Assembly (NCBI RefSeq): GCF_000422885.1
Contig: NZ_AUGX01000013.1
Location: forward strand, 62,001-126,000
Direction of reading: 5' to 3'
DNA from: Ottowia thiooxydans DSM 14619
Lineage (GTDB): Bacteria > Pseudomonadota > Gammaproteobacteria > Burkholderiales > Burkholderiaceae_C
Length of the DNA stretch: 64,000 nt
Shown here: positions 17,146 through 27,345 of the stretch, in pieces
Numbering within the stretch: position 1 is the stretch's first letter
How the letters are laid out: the number at the start of each line of letters is the position of its first letter
Program-made: the position numbers and the translations under genes
Notes under the pieces: generated by a model
The model's input: only the letters and a program-made list of their open reading frames with translations
Told to the model about the DNA's origin: nothing
Databases searched by the model: none

Positions 17146-19251
17146 ATGAGCATCGTCAGCCCCAGTACACGCACCCCTGTCGCCTCCGCCCGTGTTCCTG
17201 AAATCCGGCGCTATCAGAACTGGTTGCACGAAAAGCACGGCCTCTCATTTGAGAGTTATCACGACCTCTGGCGCTGGTCGACCACCGATCTGGATGCCTT
17301 TTGGCAAAGCATCTGGGATTACCTGGATCTGCAATCGCCCACAGCTCATACCGCGGTGCTGGAGCGCAATGTGATGCCTGGCGCCAAGTGGTTTCCTGGC
17401 GCGCAGACGAACTATGCGCGCCAGGTACTCCGGCACGCGGAGCCTGCGCACGCTGCAGGCCAGCTTGCTCTCATCAGCGATAACGAAAAGGGCGAAGCGC
17501 GTCAGTTGTCGTGGCCAGAGTTGAGTCGCCAAGTGGCGGCGCTGGCGCTGCATTTGCGCGCCCAAGGTGTCCAGCCCGGTGATTGCGTGGCGGCCTACTT
17601 ACCCAATATTCCAGAGACCGCTATCGCATTCCTCGCTACTGCGAGCATCGGTGCGGTGTGGAGCGTATGTGCCCCGGATATGGGAACCAACGCGGTCCTT
17701 GACCGCTTTACGCAGATTGAGCCCAAGGTGTTGATTGCCTGTGATGGCGTGACTTGGGCCGGGCGGGACATTGATCGTACGGAGGTGGTGCAGCAACTGC
17801 GCAAGGCGCTGCCCTCCGTGACCCACACGCTGGTCTACCGTAACCTGAAAAGCACCCACCTGATCGAAGGAGTGTGTGATTTCGATGAGGCGATCGCTCG
17901 CGACGATGCACAGACCACAGCGTTCGAGCCGGTGTGGGTGCCTTTTGATCATCCGGTCTGGGTGGTGTATTCCAGCGGGACCACCGGGTTGCCCAAGCCC
18001 ATCGTGCACGGACATGGCGGCATGATCATGGTCATGATGATGCAGCTGCGCCTGCACGATGATGTGGGCTGCAGCTATGAGCCGGAAACGCTCGGCGAGC
18101 GCTTTCATTGGTACAGCTCCACCGGCTGGGTGATGTGGAATGCTCAAGTCGCCGGGCTGCTTTCTGGTACGACCTGCGTCATCTTCGATGGCAGCCCCGG
18201 AGGAAGCAAGGAGGCGCCAGATTGGACGGTGCTGTGGCGGTTTGCTGCCCGCCATCAGGCCAGTTTTTTTGGTGCAGGCGCTGCGTTTTATTCCAGTTGC
18301 ATGAAAGCATCTGTGGATCTGGCTGACTGTGGGGATTTGTCCCGCGTCCGGGCTCTGGGTTCAACAGGGTCACCGCTTGCACCGGATGTGCAGCAGTGGG
18401 GTTCGGACCAGTTCAGGCGCATTGCCAGCACCGCAGAGCAAGAAAACATCTGGTGGTGCAACATTTCCGGGGGCACGGATTTTGCGGGTGCATTCATTGG
18501 GGGCAGTCGGGAACTACCTCAGTCGCCGGGTGACATGCAATGCCGCTTGCTAGGTGCCGCAGTAGAGGCCTGGAACGAGGCTGGTGAGCCGGTGACCGGC
18601 CAGGTGGGAGAGCTGATCTGTACGCAACCGATGCCCTCCATGCCCTTGTACCTGGTGAACGATCCGGAAGGTGCGCGCTACAGGGCGAGCTATTTCGAGA
18701 TGTACCCGCCGGGCCATGGCCGTCGTCCGGGTGGCGGAGACCTGGATGCATCGGCTGGCAGTGTGTGGCGGCACGGGGACTGGCTGCGGGTGGGCGATGA
18801 GCAGGGTCAAGGCGATTGGTGTGTGATCTATGGTCGCAGCGACGCCACCATTAATCGCCATGGCTTGCGCATGGGCACCAGCGAGATCTACAGCGCGGTT
18901 GAAGGCATTGCCGAGGTGATCGATTCCATGGTGGTCGATCTGGAATATCTGGGGCGCGACAGTTATATGCCGCTGTTCGTGGTGTTGCGCCCGGGGATGA
19001 CGCTGGACGAAGCGCTAAAGGGGCGCATTAATGCGGCTATTCGGCAATCCTTGAGCCCGCGCTTCGTGCCGGACGACATTTTCCAGGTGTCCGAGATCCC
19101 TAGAACCCTGTCAGGCAAGAAGCAGGAGTTGCCCATCAAGAAGCTGCTCCTGGGGCAACCGCTCGAGAAAGTGGTGAACCGCGAGGCCATGGCCAATCCG
19201 CAAAGCCTGGATTGGTATGTGGACCTCGCGAAACAGCGGCAAATGACGTAG
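17146..19251 (+). CDS. aacS: Acetoacetyl-CoA synthetase
   Basis: Protein of 701 aa, an AMP-forming acid-CoA ligase that converts acetoacetate, ATP and CoA to acetoacetyl-CoA. Diagnostic N-terminal residues are YQNWLHEKHGLSFESYHDLWRWS and NVMPGAKWFPGAQTNYAR. The P-loop is VVYSSGTTGLPKPIVHGHGG, then WYSSTGWVMWN, GDWLRVG and YGRSDATINRHGLRMGTSEIY; the C-terminal catalytic Lys region is PRTLSGKKQELPIKK. A C-terminal tail makes it slightly longer than usual (~650-680 aa). Its stop codon TAG is formed at the left border of the palindromic element 19249-19530. Confidence 0.95.
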   Translation: MSIVSPSTRTPVASARVPEIRRYQNWLHEKHGLSFESYHDLWRWSTTDLDAFWQSIWDYLDLQSPTAHTAVLERNVMPGAKWFPGAQTNYARQVLRHAEPAHAAGQLALISDNEKGEARQLSWPELSRQVAALALHLRAQGVQPGDCVAAYLPNIPETAIAFLATASIGAVWSVCAPDMGTNAVLDRFTQIEPKVLIACDGVTWAGRDIDRTEVVQQLRKALPSVTHTLVYRNLKSTHLIEGVCDFDEAIARDDAQTTAFEPVWVPFDHPVWVVYSSGTTGLPKPIVHGHGGMIMVMMMQLRLHDDVGCSYEPETLGERFHWYSSTGWVMWNAQVAGLLSGTTCVIFDGSPGGSKEAPDWTVLWRFAARHQASFFGAGAAFYSSCMKASVDLADCGDLSRVRALGSTGSPLAPDVQQWGSDQFRRIASTAEQENIWWCNISGGTDFAGAFIGGSRELPQSPGDMQCRLLGAAVEAWNEAGEPVTGQVGELICTQPMPSMPLYLVNDPEGARYRASYFEMYPPGHGRRPGGGDLDASAGSVWRHGDWLRVGDEQGQGDWCVIYGRSDATINRHGLRMGTSEIYSAVEGIAEVIDSMVVDLEYLGRDSYMPLFVVLRPGMTLDEALKGRINAAIRQSLSPRFVPDDIFQVSEIPRTLSGKKQELPIKKLLLGQPLEKVVNREAMANPQSLDWYVDLAKQRQMT

Positions 19252-19530
19252 GGCGTGTTCACACTAAATTCACCCTCGCGCCGGGGTTTGCCGGGCTGCA
19301 GTGCAAGGCGCGCCGTGCCGCCAAGGTGCGATCCTTTGCAAGAGGCGCAGCGTGGCAATGCGGCCCGGCAAACCCCGGCCCGAAGGGTGAGGCTCTGGCA
19401 AACCGCACTCGGCGTTGCCGACGCCGGCCGCGCAAACCCTCGCCGGGTGTCCAACCCGGCTGCGGTTTGCGCCTTGATTGCGGCTCGCCAGAGCCTCACG
19501 CGAGGGTGAATTTAGTGTGAACACGCCCTA
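19249..19530. mobile_element. 282-bp TA-flanked palindromic element (MITE-like)
   Basis: Perfect 32-bp terminal inverted repeats, 19249-19280 and 19499-19530, begin TAGGGCGTGTTCACAC and include a flanking TA at both ends, as left by TA-targeting transposases (IS630/mariner type). The interior folds further: 15-bp arms at 19281-19295/19364-19378, 12-bp arms at 19387-19398/19488-19499, 9-bp arms at 19430-19438/19464-19472, and 7-bp arms at 19442-19448/19454-19460. No credible coding frame is present. The non-autonomous nature is inferred; no transposase gene is in the window. Confidence 0.8.
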
Positions 19531-19667
19531 GTACACGGCGGCAAGGACCACATTAATTTCGTGAACAGGATGTAAAGGTAGTCGGCCTGACATCACGAAT
19601 CGGCGTTTTAGCAACAACAGCCTGCAAAATGCAGACTGTAGTTTTCCCCATCGGTTGCGGAGAAGCC

Positions 19668-20465
19668 ATGACACGATTTGCCCTGACCCCTAAATTACTT
19701 GCCACGGCGTCCGTGGCGCTGATGGCCGCGGCTGCCAGTGCGCAGCCCATGGTCACGGCGCGCGTCGTTTCGTCGGCCCCGGTATGGGAAGCTGTGCCTG
19801 TGCAAGGGTGCGCGCCCGGGGCTTACCGCGCACCATCCGGCGTGGGAGCCGTGTTGGGTGCCGTGATCGGTGGTGTGATTGGCAACTCATTTGGTGGTGG
19901 TGATGGCCGGGCCCTGGCCACGGCTGCGGGCGTGCTGGGAGGCGCTGCGTTGGGGAATACGGCCGAGGCCCAACAGGGTTATGGCGGTGGATGCGCTACG
20001 CGCTATGAAAACCGGGTCACGGCTTACGATGTCAGCTACGAGATTGGCGGGCGGCACTATCAGACCCGTATGGCGGGTGATCCCGGCGGTTGGGTGCAGG
20101 TTCCTGCGCCGGATAACGTCTATGGCGCCTATAACGAGTCGCAGGTTCAAAGCTACCCGGTGGCGCCGCAGCCGCCGGCAGGGGCTTATCCATTGCCCAA
20201 TGGCTACCCGTCATACCCTGGGGCCAACCGTTTACCGCCTGGTGCGGTCGTGACGGCCCCTGCATATCCGCAGCCCTACCCGCCGCAATACCAGCAGACC
20301 TATCCGGTTGCACCGCCGCAGGTCATTTACGTGCCCGCACCGGCGCCGGTGTATGTGCCTGCTCCGGTTTACTCCACTCCTGTGGGTGTCTCGCTTTCAG
20401 TCGGCCGCGGCTGGGGTGGCCATCGCCACTGGGGCTCACATGTGGGCTTCGGAATCGGTTTCTAG
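19668..20465 (+). CDS. Secreted glycine-zipper, proline/tyrosine-rich protein
   Basis: Protein of 265 aa from ATG 19668 (GGAGAAGCC upstream). The signal peptide ends near residue 26 (AAAASAQP). A glycine-zipper segment follows (GVGAVLGAVIGGVIGNSFGG, ALATAAGVLGGAALGNTAEAQ), a 2TM-type membrane motif of outer-membrane lipoprotein-like proteins. The next part is YENRVTAYDVSYEIGGRHYQTRM, common in such envelope proteins. The last 100 residues are Pro/Tyr/Val-rich low-complexity sequence with repeated VPAPAPVYVPAPVY. Location is probably the outer membrane or periplasm; function is unknown. Confidence 0.8.
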   Translation: MTRFALTPKLLATASVALMAAAASAQPMVTARVVSSAPVWEAVPVQGCAPGAYRAPSGVGAVLGAVIGGVIGNSFGGGDGRALATAAGVLGGAALGNTAEAQQGYGGGCATRYENRVTAYDVSYEIGGRHYQTRMAGDPGGWVQVPAPDNVYGAYNESQVQSYPVAPQPPAGAYPLPNGYPSYPGANRLPPGAVVTAPAYPQPYPPQYQQTYPVAPPQVIYVPAPAPVYVPAPVYSTPVGVSLSVGRGWGGHRHWGSHVGFGIGF

Positions 20466-20525
20466 CTGCGAATTTGCAAAGCCATGTGATATCTTGGCGC
20501 TCCACTCGTCTTGAGGAGTTCTGCC

Positions 20526-21086
20526 GTGCGCGCTCTCTTGTTCTGTTCCGCGTTGATGTTGGCCTCTTTGGCAAATGCGCAGCCCGCTGCCGATGTCTGG
20601 AGCAATGTGCCTCAGGCCTCGGATGACCGCTTTACCAATCCCAAGAGCAAGCTCTATGCGGGACCTAACGGCTGGTACAACTTTGGCGAGTTACGGGCCG
20701 AAGCAGGTGCCAAGCGCTATGCCCAGAAGGCTGGGCTGAACTATCTGGCTACACCTCAGGCATTTGTGCTGGCATCCAGCAACCAGTTGCAGGTGCTCAC
20801 CCTGGATTTCGGTACGCCGCGTCCCGCTGCGGGTGTCTATCAGCTTGCCGCCAAACCTGATGCTGCCGGGCGCAAGGTGCGAGTGGTCTACGCTGATGTC
20901 GCCAATCAGAAGATCCTGGAGTGGAGTTCCAACCATGCCACGGGCAGCGTGACAGTGGCTCAGGCCAATGGCTTTGTGCATTTCACGGCGCGCAACCTCA
21001 AGCTGACGCCATCCGGCTTGCACAACGCCGGCGACACCAAACAACCCCTGGTGCTGGGGTTGGAAGGTGCGACCAAACTGGATTAG
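20526..21086 (+). CDS. Conserved secreted protein of unknown function
   Basis: Protein of 186 aa. The likely start is GTG 20526, with AGGAG seven bases upstream. A signal peptide (RALLFCSALMLASLANAQ) is followed by a ~168-residue mature domain with no cysteines. I recognise no family. Part of it (LQVLTLDFGTPRPAAGVYQLA, then RKVRVVYADVANQKILEWSS) looks like an all-beta secreted domain. The stop codon TAG lies inside the small hairpin 21083-21104, which resembles the tips of the element at 19249-19530. Confidence 0.75.
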   Translation: MRALLFCSALMLASLANAQPAADVWSNVPQASDDRFTNPKSKLYAGPNGWYNFGELRAEAGAKRYAQKAGLNYLATPQAFVLASSNQLQVLTLDFGTPRPAAGVYQLAAKPDAAGRKVRVVYADVANQKILEWSSNHATGSVTVAQANGFVHFTARNLKLTPSGLHNAGDTKQPLVLGLEGATKLD

Positions 21087-21104
21087 GGCGTTAACACGCC
21101 CTAA
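21083..21104. repeat. Miniature TA-flanked hairpin related to the 19.2-kb element
   Basis: TTAGGGCGT (21083-21091) and ACGCCCTAA (21096-21104) form a perfect 9-bp stem with a TAAC loop. The arms repeat the outermost bases of the terminal repeats of 19249-19530, TA included. It covers the stop codon of the preceding gene and could also act in transcript ending, though there is no T-tract. Confidence 0.6.
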
Positions 21105-21111
21105 GTACGTC

Positions 21112-21516
21112 CTAGAGCCAGGTTTCGGCGCCCGGTGGCATCTGGATGTTCATGCTCGGATCATCTCCCGTGACCAGGGCGCCGATGAGAAAGCTGAGCA
21201 CCGAAACGAACAGGCTGGCGAACAAGGCGGTCCAGAAGCCTGAAAGGCGAAAGCCCTTAACCAGGGCGGACACCAGCAGAATGACCAAGGCATTGACCAC
21301 CAGTAAAAACAGGCCGAAGGTGATAACGGTGAGTGGCAGAGTCAGGATGACCAGCAGCGGCTTCACGATGGCATTGGCAAAGCCAAGTAGCAGCGCCGAG
21401 ACAATCAGCGCCCCGGTACTGTCGAATTTCACACCCTTGAAGATGTAACTGGCGACCCAGAGCGCGAGAGCAGTAATGGCCCACTGGACTAGAAACGGGG
21501 TGAGGTTGGTCAGCAT
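21112..21516 (-). CDS. Phage-holin-family IV membrane protein (PF04020)
   Basis: Protein of 134 aa with four predicted membrane helices. WAITALALWVASYIFKGVKFDSTGALIVSALLLGFANAIVKPLLVILTLP is the diagnostic stretch, followed by TLPLTVITFGLFLLVVNALVILLVS. Despite the family name these are ordinary chromosomal inner-membrane proteins of unknown function, and no phage genes surround it. It is convergent with the 20526-21086 gene. Confidence 0.9.
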   Translation of the reverse strand: MLTNLTPFLVQWAITALALWVASYIFKGVKFDSTGALIVSALLLGFANAIVKPLLVILTLPLTVITFGLFLLVVNALVILLVSALVKGFRLSGFWTALFASLFVSVLSFLIGALVTGDDPSMNIQMPPGAETWL

Positions 21517-21834
21517 GAAAAATCTTTAACTTGTTCCAGCCGCGATGAAGCGAGTGTGCTGCAAAGCTGCGCTGATAAAGCGCCATTTTGCCGTAGGCCG
21601 GCCGGTATCGGGTTGAAGCATGTTCACTACAGAGTGAATGATGGCTCCCTCGAACACGCCTTAGGGTGTTGGCCCTTGGGCGGGATCGGAAGCTTCAGAT
21701 CGCAGAGCTTGGCGCACATAAGCCTTTCGAATTCATATCTGAAGTCAATCCAACGCCAGCGCGGATGGGGGTTGCCCGCTCGTTCTTCAAAATGTCTCGC
21801 CGCATACTCGGGTAAATACTTAGCTTGGAAATTT

Positions 21835-21852
21835 ACCTGCCGATTGTTTATT
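21835..21852. promoter_or_regulatory. Island operator copy 1 (half-site)
   Basis: ACCTGCCG is a perfect copy of one operator half, followed by a poor second half (TGTTTATT). It lies 44 bases upstream of copy 2 and 125 bases before the ligase start. It may be an auxiliary site for a second repressor dimer. Confidence 0.4.
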
Positions 21853-21878
21853 TGCGGCAGTGCTGCTAGCATGCGATT

Positions 21879-21896
21879 ACTTACCGGCCGGCATGT
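21879..21896. promoter_or_regulatory. Island operator copy 2, upstream of acyl-CoA ligase
   Basis: ACTTACCG-GC-CGGCATGT, an 18-bp inverted repeat matching the consensus ACYTRCCG-NN-CGGYAKGT. It ends 63 bases before the ligase start codon. Likely bound by the TetR protein encoded at 31986-32654 (inference). Confidence 0.7.
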
Positions 21897-21959
21897 AAAT
21901 TCCATGAGGCCTCATGATAAAAATTTCTGACCCAGCCAAGGGCCAGATACGGAGACAAC

Positions 21960-23612
<1,653 letters not shown>

Positions 23613-23710
23613 CGTTTCGCTGGCAGCGAGCGCCAGAATTTAGCTTTCCATACCCGATAAGAGATTCATTTCTGCCCTTTTACATGTTGAACATTTCACG
23701 GAGACAAACG

Positions 23711-24925
23711 ATGACTACGAAATACAAGACCACTCTCATTGCCGCAGCGCTGCTTGCACTTGGTGGCGCCTCCCAAGCGCAAATCTCCGATGACGTCGTG
23801 CGCATCGGTGTCATGGGTGACCAGACCGGCCCGTACTCCGGTAACGGCGGCCCAGGGCAAGTGTTGGCTGTGCGCATGGCCGTGGAAGACTTTGGCGGCA
23901 AGCTCAACGGCAAGACGATTGAAGTGGTCGTGGCAGACGATCAGAACAAACCTGATGTGGGCACCAACATCGCGCGCCAATGGATTGAGCGCGATAAGGT
24001 CGACACCATCATCAGCAACTCCACTTCAGCTATCGCGCTGAGTGTGAGCACCATGATGAAGCAGCACAACAAGCCGTACTTGATTTCCGGAACCACCACC
24101 GCGGATCTGACTGGCAAGTCCTGCTCGCCCATGAATATGCAGTTCCTGCTTGACACCTACGCCATGCCAAAGGCCACCGTGCAAAGCTTGATGAAGCAAG
24201 GCGTCAAGTCATTTTTCTTCGTGACGGTTGACTACGCTTTCGGCGCCGCATTGCAGGCCGAAGCCACCAAGTTCATCGAGGCTGGCGGCGGCAAGGTGGC
24301 CGGCGCTGTCAAGCATCCATTGGGTACTACAGACTTCTCCTCCTACCTGTTGCAGGCGCAGGCCAGCAAAGCGCAGGCCGTGGTGTTTCTGAGCGCCGGG
24401 GCGGATCTGAGCAATGCCATCAAACAGGCCAGCGAATACCGCCTGACCAAGAACGGTCAGATTGTCACAACCACCGGTGCCACCATCAACACTGTCATCG
24501 CCATGGGCTTGCCCGTGGGTCAGGGATTGCAAATCAACACGCCGTTCTACTGGGACCGCGATGCCGATTCGCGTGCTTGGGCCAAGCGGTTCCTCGAGCG
24601 CAACAAAGGCGTTCCTCCCACATACATCATGGCGGGTTCCTACAGCGCGACGATGCATTACCTCAAGGCAGTGCAAGCGGCTGGTACGGATGAAGGCAAG
24701 GCTGTCGTGGCCAAGATGAAATCCACGCCGATCAACGACTTCGAGATGAAGAACGTGTCCATTCGCGAAGACGGCCAGGTCATGCGTCCGGTCTACATGG
24801 TGCAAGTCAAGACGCCTGCCGAATCCAAGGGCAAGAACGACCTCTACACCATCAGAGGTGAGATCGCTCCGGACCAGATCTTCCGCCCGCTCAATGAAAA
24901 CCCGTGCGACTTCCTCAAGAAGTAA
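23711..24925 (+). CDS. LIV-type ABC substrate-binding protein (LivK-like)
   Basis: Protein of 404 aa from ATG 23711 (GGAGACA 5 bases upstream). The signal peptide is MTTKYKTTLIAAALLALGGASQAQ. The mature protein begins ISDDVVRIGVMGDQTGPYSGNGGPGQVLAVRMAVEDFGG, the periplasmic-binding fold I of the Leu/Ile/Val and amide/aromatic-acid family. Relatives in aromatic and alicyclic catabolic clusters bind organic acids, not amino acids. It would feed the permease/ATPase genes 25839-29193, although an SDR gene is inserted between. Confidence 0.9.
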   Translation: MTTKYKTTLIAAALLALGGASQAQISDDVVRIGVMGDQTGPYSGNGGPGQVLAVRMAVEDFGGKLNGKTIEVVVADDQNKPDVGTNIARQWIERDKVDTIISNSTSAIALSVSTMMKQHNKPYLISGTTTADLTGKSCSPMNMQFLLDTYAMPKATVQSLMKQGVKSFFFVTVDYAFGAALQAEATKFIEAGGGKVAGAVKHPLGTTDFSSYLLQAQASKAQAVVFLSAGADLSNAIKQASEYRLTKNGQIVTTTGATINTVIAMGLPVGQGLQINTPFYWDRDADSRAWAKRFLERNKGVPPTYIMAGSYSATMHYLKAVQAAGTDEGKAVVAKMKSTPINDFEMKNVSIREDGQVMRPVYMVQVKTPAESKGKNDLYTIRGEIAPDQIFRPLNENPCDFLKK

Positions 24926-24991
24926 TCAGCGCGAACAAACTGGCCGCGTGCACGTCACAGCGTTCTTCATAGATTCACGCGGCTTGCCAGA

Positions 24992-25013
24992 GGAACGATC
25001 GGAAGATCGCTCC
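24992..25013 (+). terminator. Hairpin after the binding-protein gene
   Basis: GGAACGATC and GATCGCTCC can form a 9-bp stem with one mismatch and a GGAA loop, followed by CTTTGAT. It lies 67 bases past the binding-protein stop and could be an attenuator that keeps this gene more expressed than those downstream. Confidence 0.35.
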
Positions 25014-25044
25014 CTTTGATGACTATTCCGGTAACGACGACAGC

Positions 25045-25803
25045 ATGACACAAGCACAAGCATTACAAGGACGCGTGGCCCTGGTGACAGGTGGCGCGCG
25101 AGGCATCGGGCGGGCCATCGTGGAGCGCCTGGCTGCCGATGGCGCCGCCATTGGTGTGCTCGATCTGAAACTGGAGCTGGCCGAGGAGGCCGCCACAGCC
25201 TTGCGCGCAGCCGGTCACCAAGCCATTGCCTTCGGGGGTGATGTCGCTCAACGCGACACGGTGATGAATGCGGCAGCTGCGCTCAAGGAAAAATTCGGCC
25301 GGCTCGACGTGCTCGTCAGCAATGCCATGTGGGTGCGTTACGGGCCGATTGACGACCTCACGCCAGAAGCCGTAGGGCGCATGGTTGGAACTGGATTCAA
25401 TTCCGTCGTCTGGGGAATTCAGGCGGCATCGGCTTACATGGAGCAAGGTGGAAGCGTCATCAATATTGCCTCTGCAGCGGCCTTCCTCGGGATTCCTCAA
25501 GCCACGATCTACTGCGGCGTCAAGGCCGGTGTGCTTGGGCTTACACGCTCAGCTGCCGTTGACCTTGGCCCACGTGGAATTCGCGTCAACGCGATTGGCC
25601 CAGGTTCCGTGGCCACCGAAGGCGTCAAGATCAATGTGGACCCGGAAAAGGTCAAGCTCCGCCTGGCCAAAACGCCGCTGCGGCGCCTGGGTGAGGTGGA
25701 GGATATTTCTTCGGCCGTGGCATTCCTTGCAAGTGACCAAAGCAGTTGGGTGACGGGCGAGTGCATCAAGGTGGATGGTGGTGTGACACACGCTTTCCTC
25801 TGA
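25045..25803 (+). CDS. Short-chain dehydrogenase/reductase
   Basis: Protein of 252 aa, classical SDR. The nucleotide loop is TGGARGIG (15-22), catalytic Ser143 is in NIASAAAF, and Tyr156/Lys160 are in YCGVK. The usual NNAG is altered to SNAMW. The substrate tail ends LASDQSSWVTGECIKVDGGVTHAF, a common SDR end. In this setting it could oxidise a secondary alcohol or a 3-hydroxyacyl-CoA; the exact substrate is unknown. It lies inside the transporter operon. Confidence 0.92.
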   Translation: MTQAQALQGRVALVTGGARGIGRAIVERLAADGAAIGVLDLKLELAEEAATALRAAGHQAIAFGGDVAQRDTVMNAAAALKEKFGRLDVLVSNAMWVRYGPIDDLTPEAVGRMVGTGFNSVVWGIQAASAYMEQGGSVINIASAAAFLGIPQATIYCGVKAGVLGLTRSAAVDLGPRGIRVNAIGPGSVATEGVKINVDPEKVKLRLAKTPLRRLGEVEDISSAVAFLASDQSSWVTGECIKVDGGVTHAFL

Positions 25804-25838
25804 ACGCGCAGACGGCCGATAAAACCGGGAGACAAAGC

Positions 25839-26603
25839 ATGAAAAAGAACGAGGACGACTACATCCTTCAGGCCACAGGGCTGAGCAAACAGTTTCGCGG
25901 TTTCTATGCAGTCAAAGGTGTGAATCTGCGGGTACGCAGGCATTCCATCCACGCGCTGATTGGACCCAATGGTGCGGGTAAGACGACCTGCTTCAATTTG
26001 CTCACGACGTTTCTGAAGCCCACAGAGGGCACCATCGTTTTCAATGGCCGCCATATAGAACGCAGCGACCCAGCCACGGTTGCAGACAGCGGTCTCGTGC
26101 GCTCCTTTCAGATATCTGCGGTATTCAGCCAGATGACGGTGCTGGAGAACGTGCGGGTGGCGCTGCAGCGTAAGACACGATGGAACTATGCCTTCTGGCG
26201 CAACCAGAACATCCTTCACGTGCTTGACGATCGTGCGCGTGAGTTGCTCGATATGGTGGGTTTGACACGCTGGGCTGATGCGCCAGCAGGTGATCTGTCC
26301 TACGGACGCAAGCGGGTGCTGGAATTGGTCACCACGATTGCTTTGGAGCCTGAGCTCATCTTGCTGGATGAACCCATGGCCGGACTGGGTCATGAAGACA
26401 TTGAACCGGTCATGCAAATGATTCAACGCGTGGCCAAAGGGCGCACGGTTTTGATGGTGGAGCACAACATGAAAGTGATTGCAGAACTGTGTGATCAGGT
26501 AACGGTGTTGCAGTCAGGCCAGGTCCTGGCAGAAGGTACTTACGCACAGGTGTCAACCGATCCCCGTGTGATCGAAGCCTACGTAGGAGGCGCTCATGCC
26601 TGA
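25839..26603 (+). CDS. LIV-type ABC transporter ATPase (LivG-like)
   Basis: Protein of 254 aa from ATG 25839 (GGAGACAAAGC upstream). Walker A is GPNGAGKTTCFNLL, the signature region is DLSYGRKRVLELVTTIA, Walker B is ELILLDEPMAGLGHED and the H-loop is VLMVEHNMKVI. The LSYG signature and the length match LivG rather than LivF. Its last 8 bases overlap the next ATPase gene, so translation is probably coupled. Confidence 0.94.
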   Translation: MKKNEDDYILQATGLSKQFRGFYAVKGVNLRVRRHSIHALIGPNGAGKTTCFNLLTTFLKPTEGTIVFNGRHIERSDPATVADSGLVRSFQISAVFSQMTVLENVRVALQRKTRWNYAFWRNQNILHVLDDRARELLDMVGLTRWADAPAGDLSYGRKRVLELVTTIALEPELILLDEPMAGLGHEDIEPVMQMIQRVAKGRTVLMVEHNMKVIAELCDQVTVLQSGQVLAEGTYAQVSTDPRVIEAYVGGAHA

Positions 26604-27306
26604 AGCAGCACCTTTCCTGCGCGTATCTCACCTGACAGCGCATTACGGTGAGACGCAAGCTTTGCATGACATCAGCCTTGAGGTCCGGGAAGGCGAGATC
26701 GTCTGCCTGCTGGGCCGCAACGGTGCCGGCAAGACGACGACGCTGCGTGCCATCATGGGTATGCTGCAAAAGCGTGGCGGTGAGATCGAAGTCAATGGCC
26801 AGTCCACCACTGGTCTTCCGCCAGAAGCCATCGCTCATCTGGGTCTGGCGTACTGCCCTGAAGAGCGTGGAATTTTCGCCAGTCTCACCACTGAAGAAAA
26901 CCTCATGCTCCCCCCAGTGCTTCGTCCTGGAGGATTGAGTGTGGAGGAGATCTACACGCTGTTTCCCAACCTGAAGACGCGCCGCACCAGCCCGGGCACC
27001 AAGCTGTCTGGCGGTGAACAGCAAATGCTGGCAATTGGTCGCATCTTGCGCACCGGGGCCAAGTTACTGCTGCTGGACGAGTGTACGGAGGGCTTGGCCC
27101 CCGTGATCATTGAAAAGATTGGCCAGACCGTCAGCATGCTGCGCAGCAGAGGCTTTACGGTACTCATGGTGGAGCAGAACTTCCGCTTTGCCTCGCAATT
27201 GGCTGATCGCTTCTACGTGATCGAAGAAGGCATGGTGAAGGACAAGTTCGCGCAAGCCGACATAGAGCCCAACCGCGCACGCATCGAAGCCTTGCTGGGC
27301 TTGTGA
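26596..27306 (+). CDS. LIV-type ABC transporter ATPase (LivF-like)
   Basis: Protein of 236 aa. Walker A is GRNGAGKTTTLRAIMG, YCPEERGIFASLTTEENLML is the LivF-specific Q-loop region, the signature is LSGGEQQMLAIGRIL, Walker B is LLLLDECTEGLAPVI and the H-loop is VLMVEQNF. The Walker B Glu of DEPT-like motifs is preserved as DEC, with Cys replacing Pro. It works with LivG as the ATPase heterodimer at the inner membrane. Confidence 0.94.
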   Translation: MPEAAPFLRVSHLTAHYGETQALHDISLEVREGEIVCLLGRNGAGKTTTLRAIMGMLQKRGGEIEVNGQSTTGLPPEAIAHLGLAYCPEERGIFASLTTEENLMLPPVLRPGGLSVEEIYTLFPNLKTRRTSPGTKLSGGEQQMLAIGRILRTGAKLLLLDECTEGLAPVIIEKIGQTVSMLRSRGFTVLMVEQNFRFASQLADRFYVIEEGMVKDKFAQADIEPNRARIEALLGL

Positions 27307-27345
27307 GTGCCCGCCTGGAAGCCGTAGAACAAGGAGACAAGACGA

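Larger units (their letters stand above)
21517..21959. other. 443-base non-coding stretch with operators and repeat remnant
   Basis: I see no convincing gene here. It holds a TTCACT/AGTGAA hairpin (21623-21638), an AACACGCCTTAGGGTGTT patch (21653-21670) that looks like a decayed tip of the element at 19249-19530, and two copies of the island operator (21835-21852 and 21879-21896) before the acyl-CoA ligase gene. The last 150 bases are AT-richer than the surroundings, consistent with a promoter. Confidence 0.6.

Noticed and set aside
19212-19524. Small frames of 84-102 codons inside the palindromic element
   Set aside because: Frames on both strands mirror each other because of the inverted repeats; no start signal or family.
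21112-21516. Holin-family name suggesting a prophage remnant
   Set aside because: The PF04020 family is a widespread chromosomal membrane protein; no phage genes, attachment sites or lysis genes are nearby.
21627-21905. 92-codon minus-strand frame in the gap before the acyl-CoA ligase gene
   Set aside because: It covers the two operators and a repeat remnant, has no ribosome binding site and no similarity I recognise.
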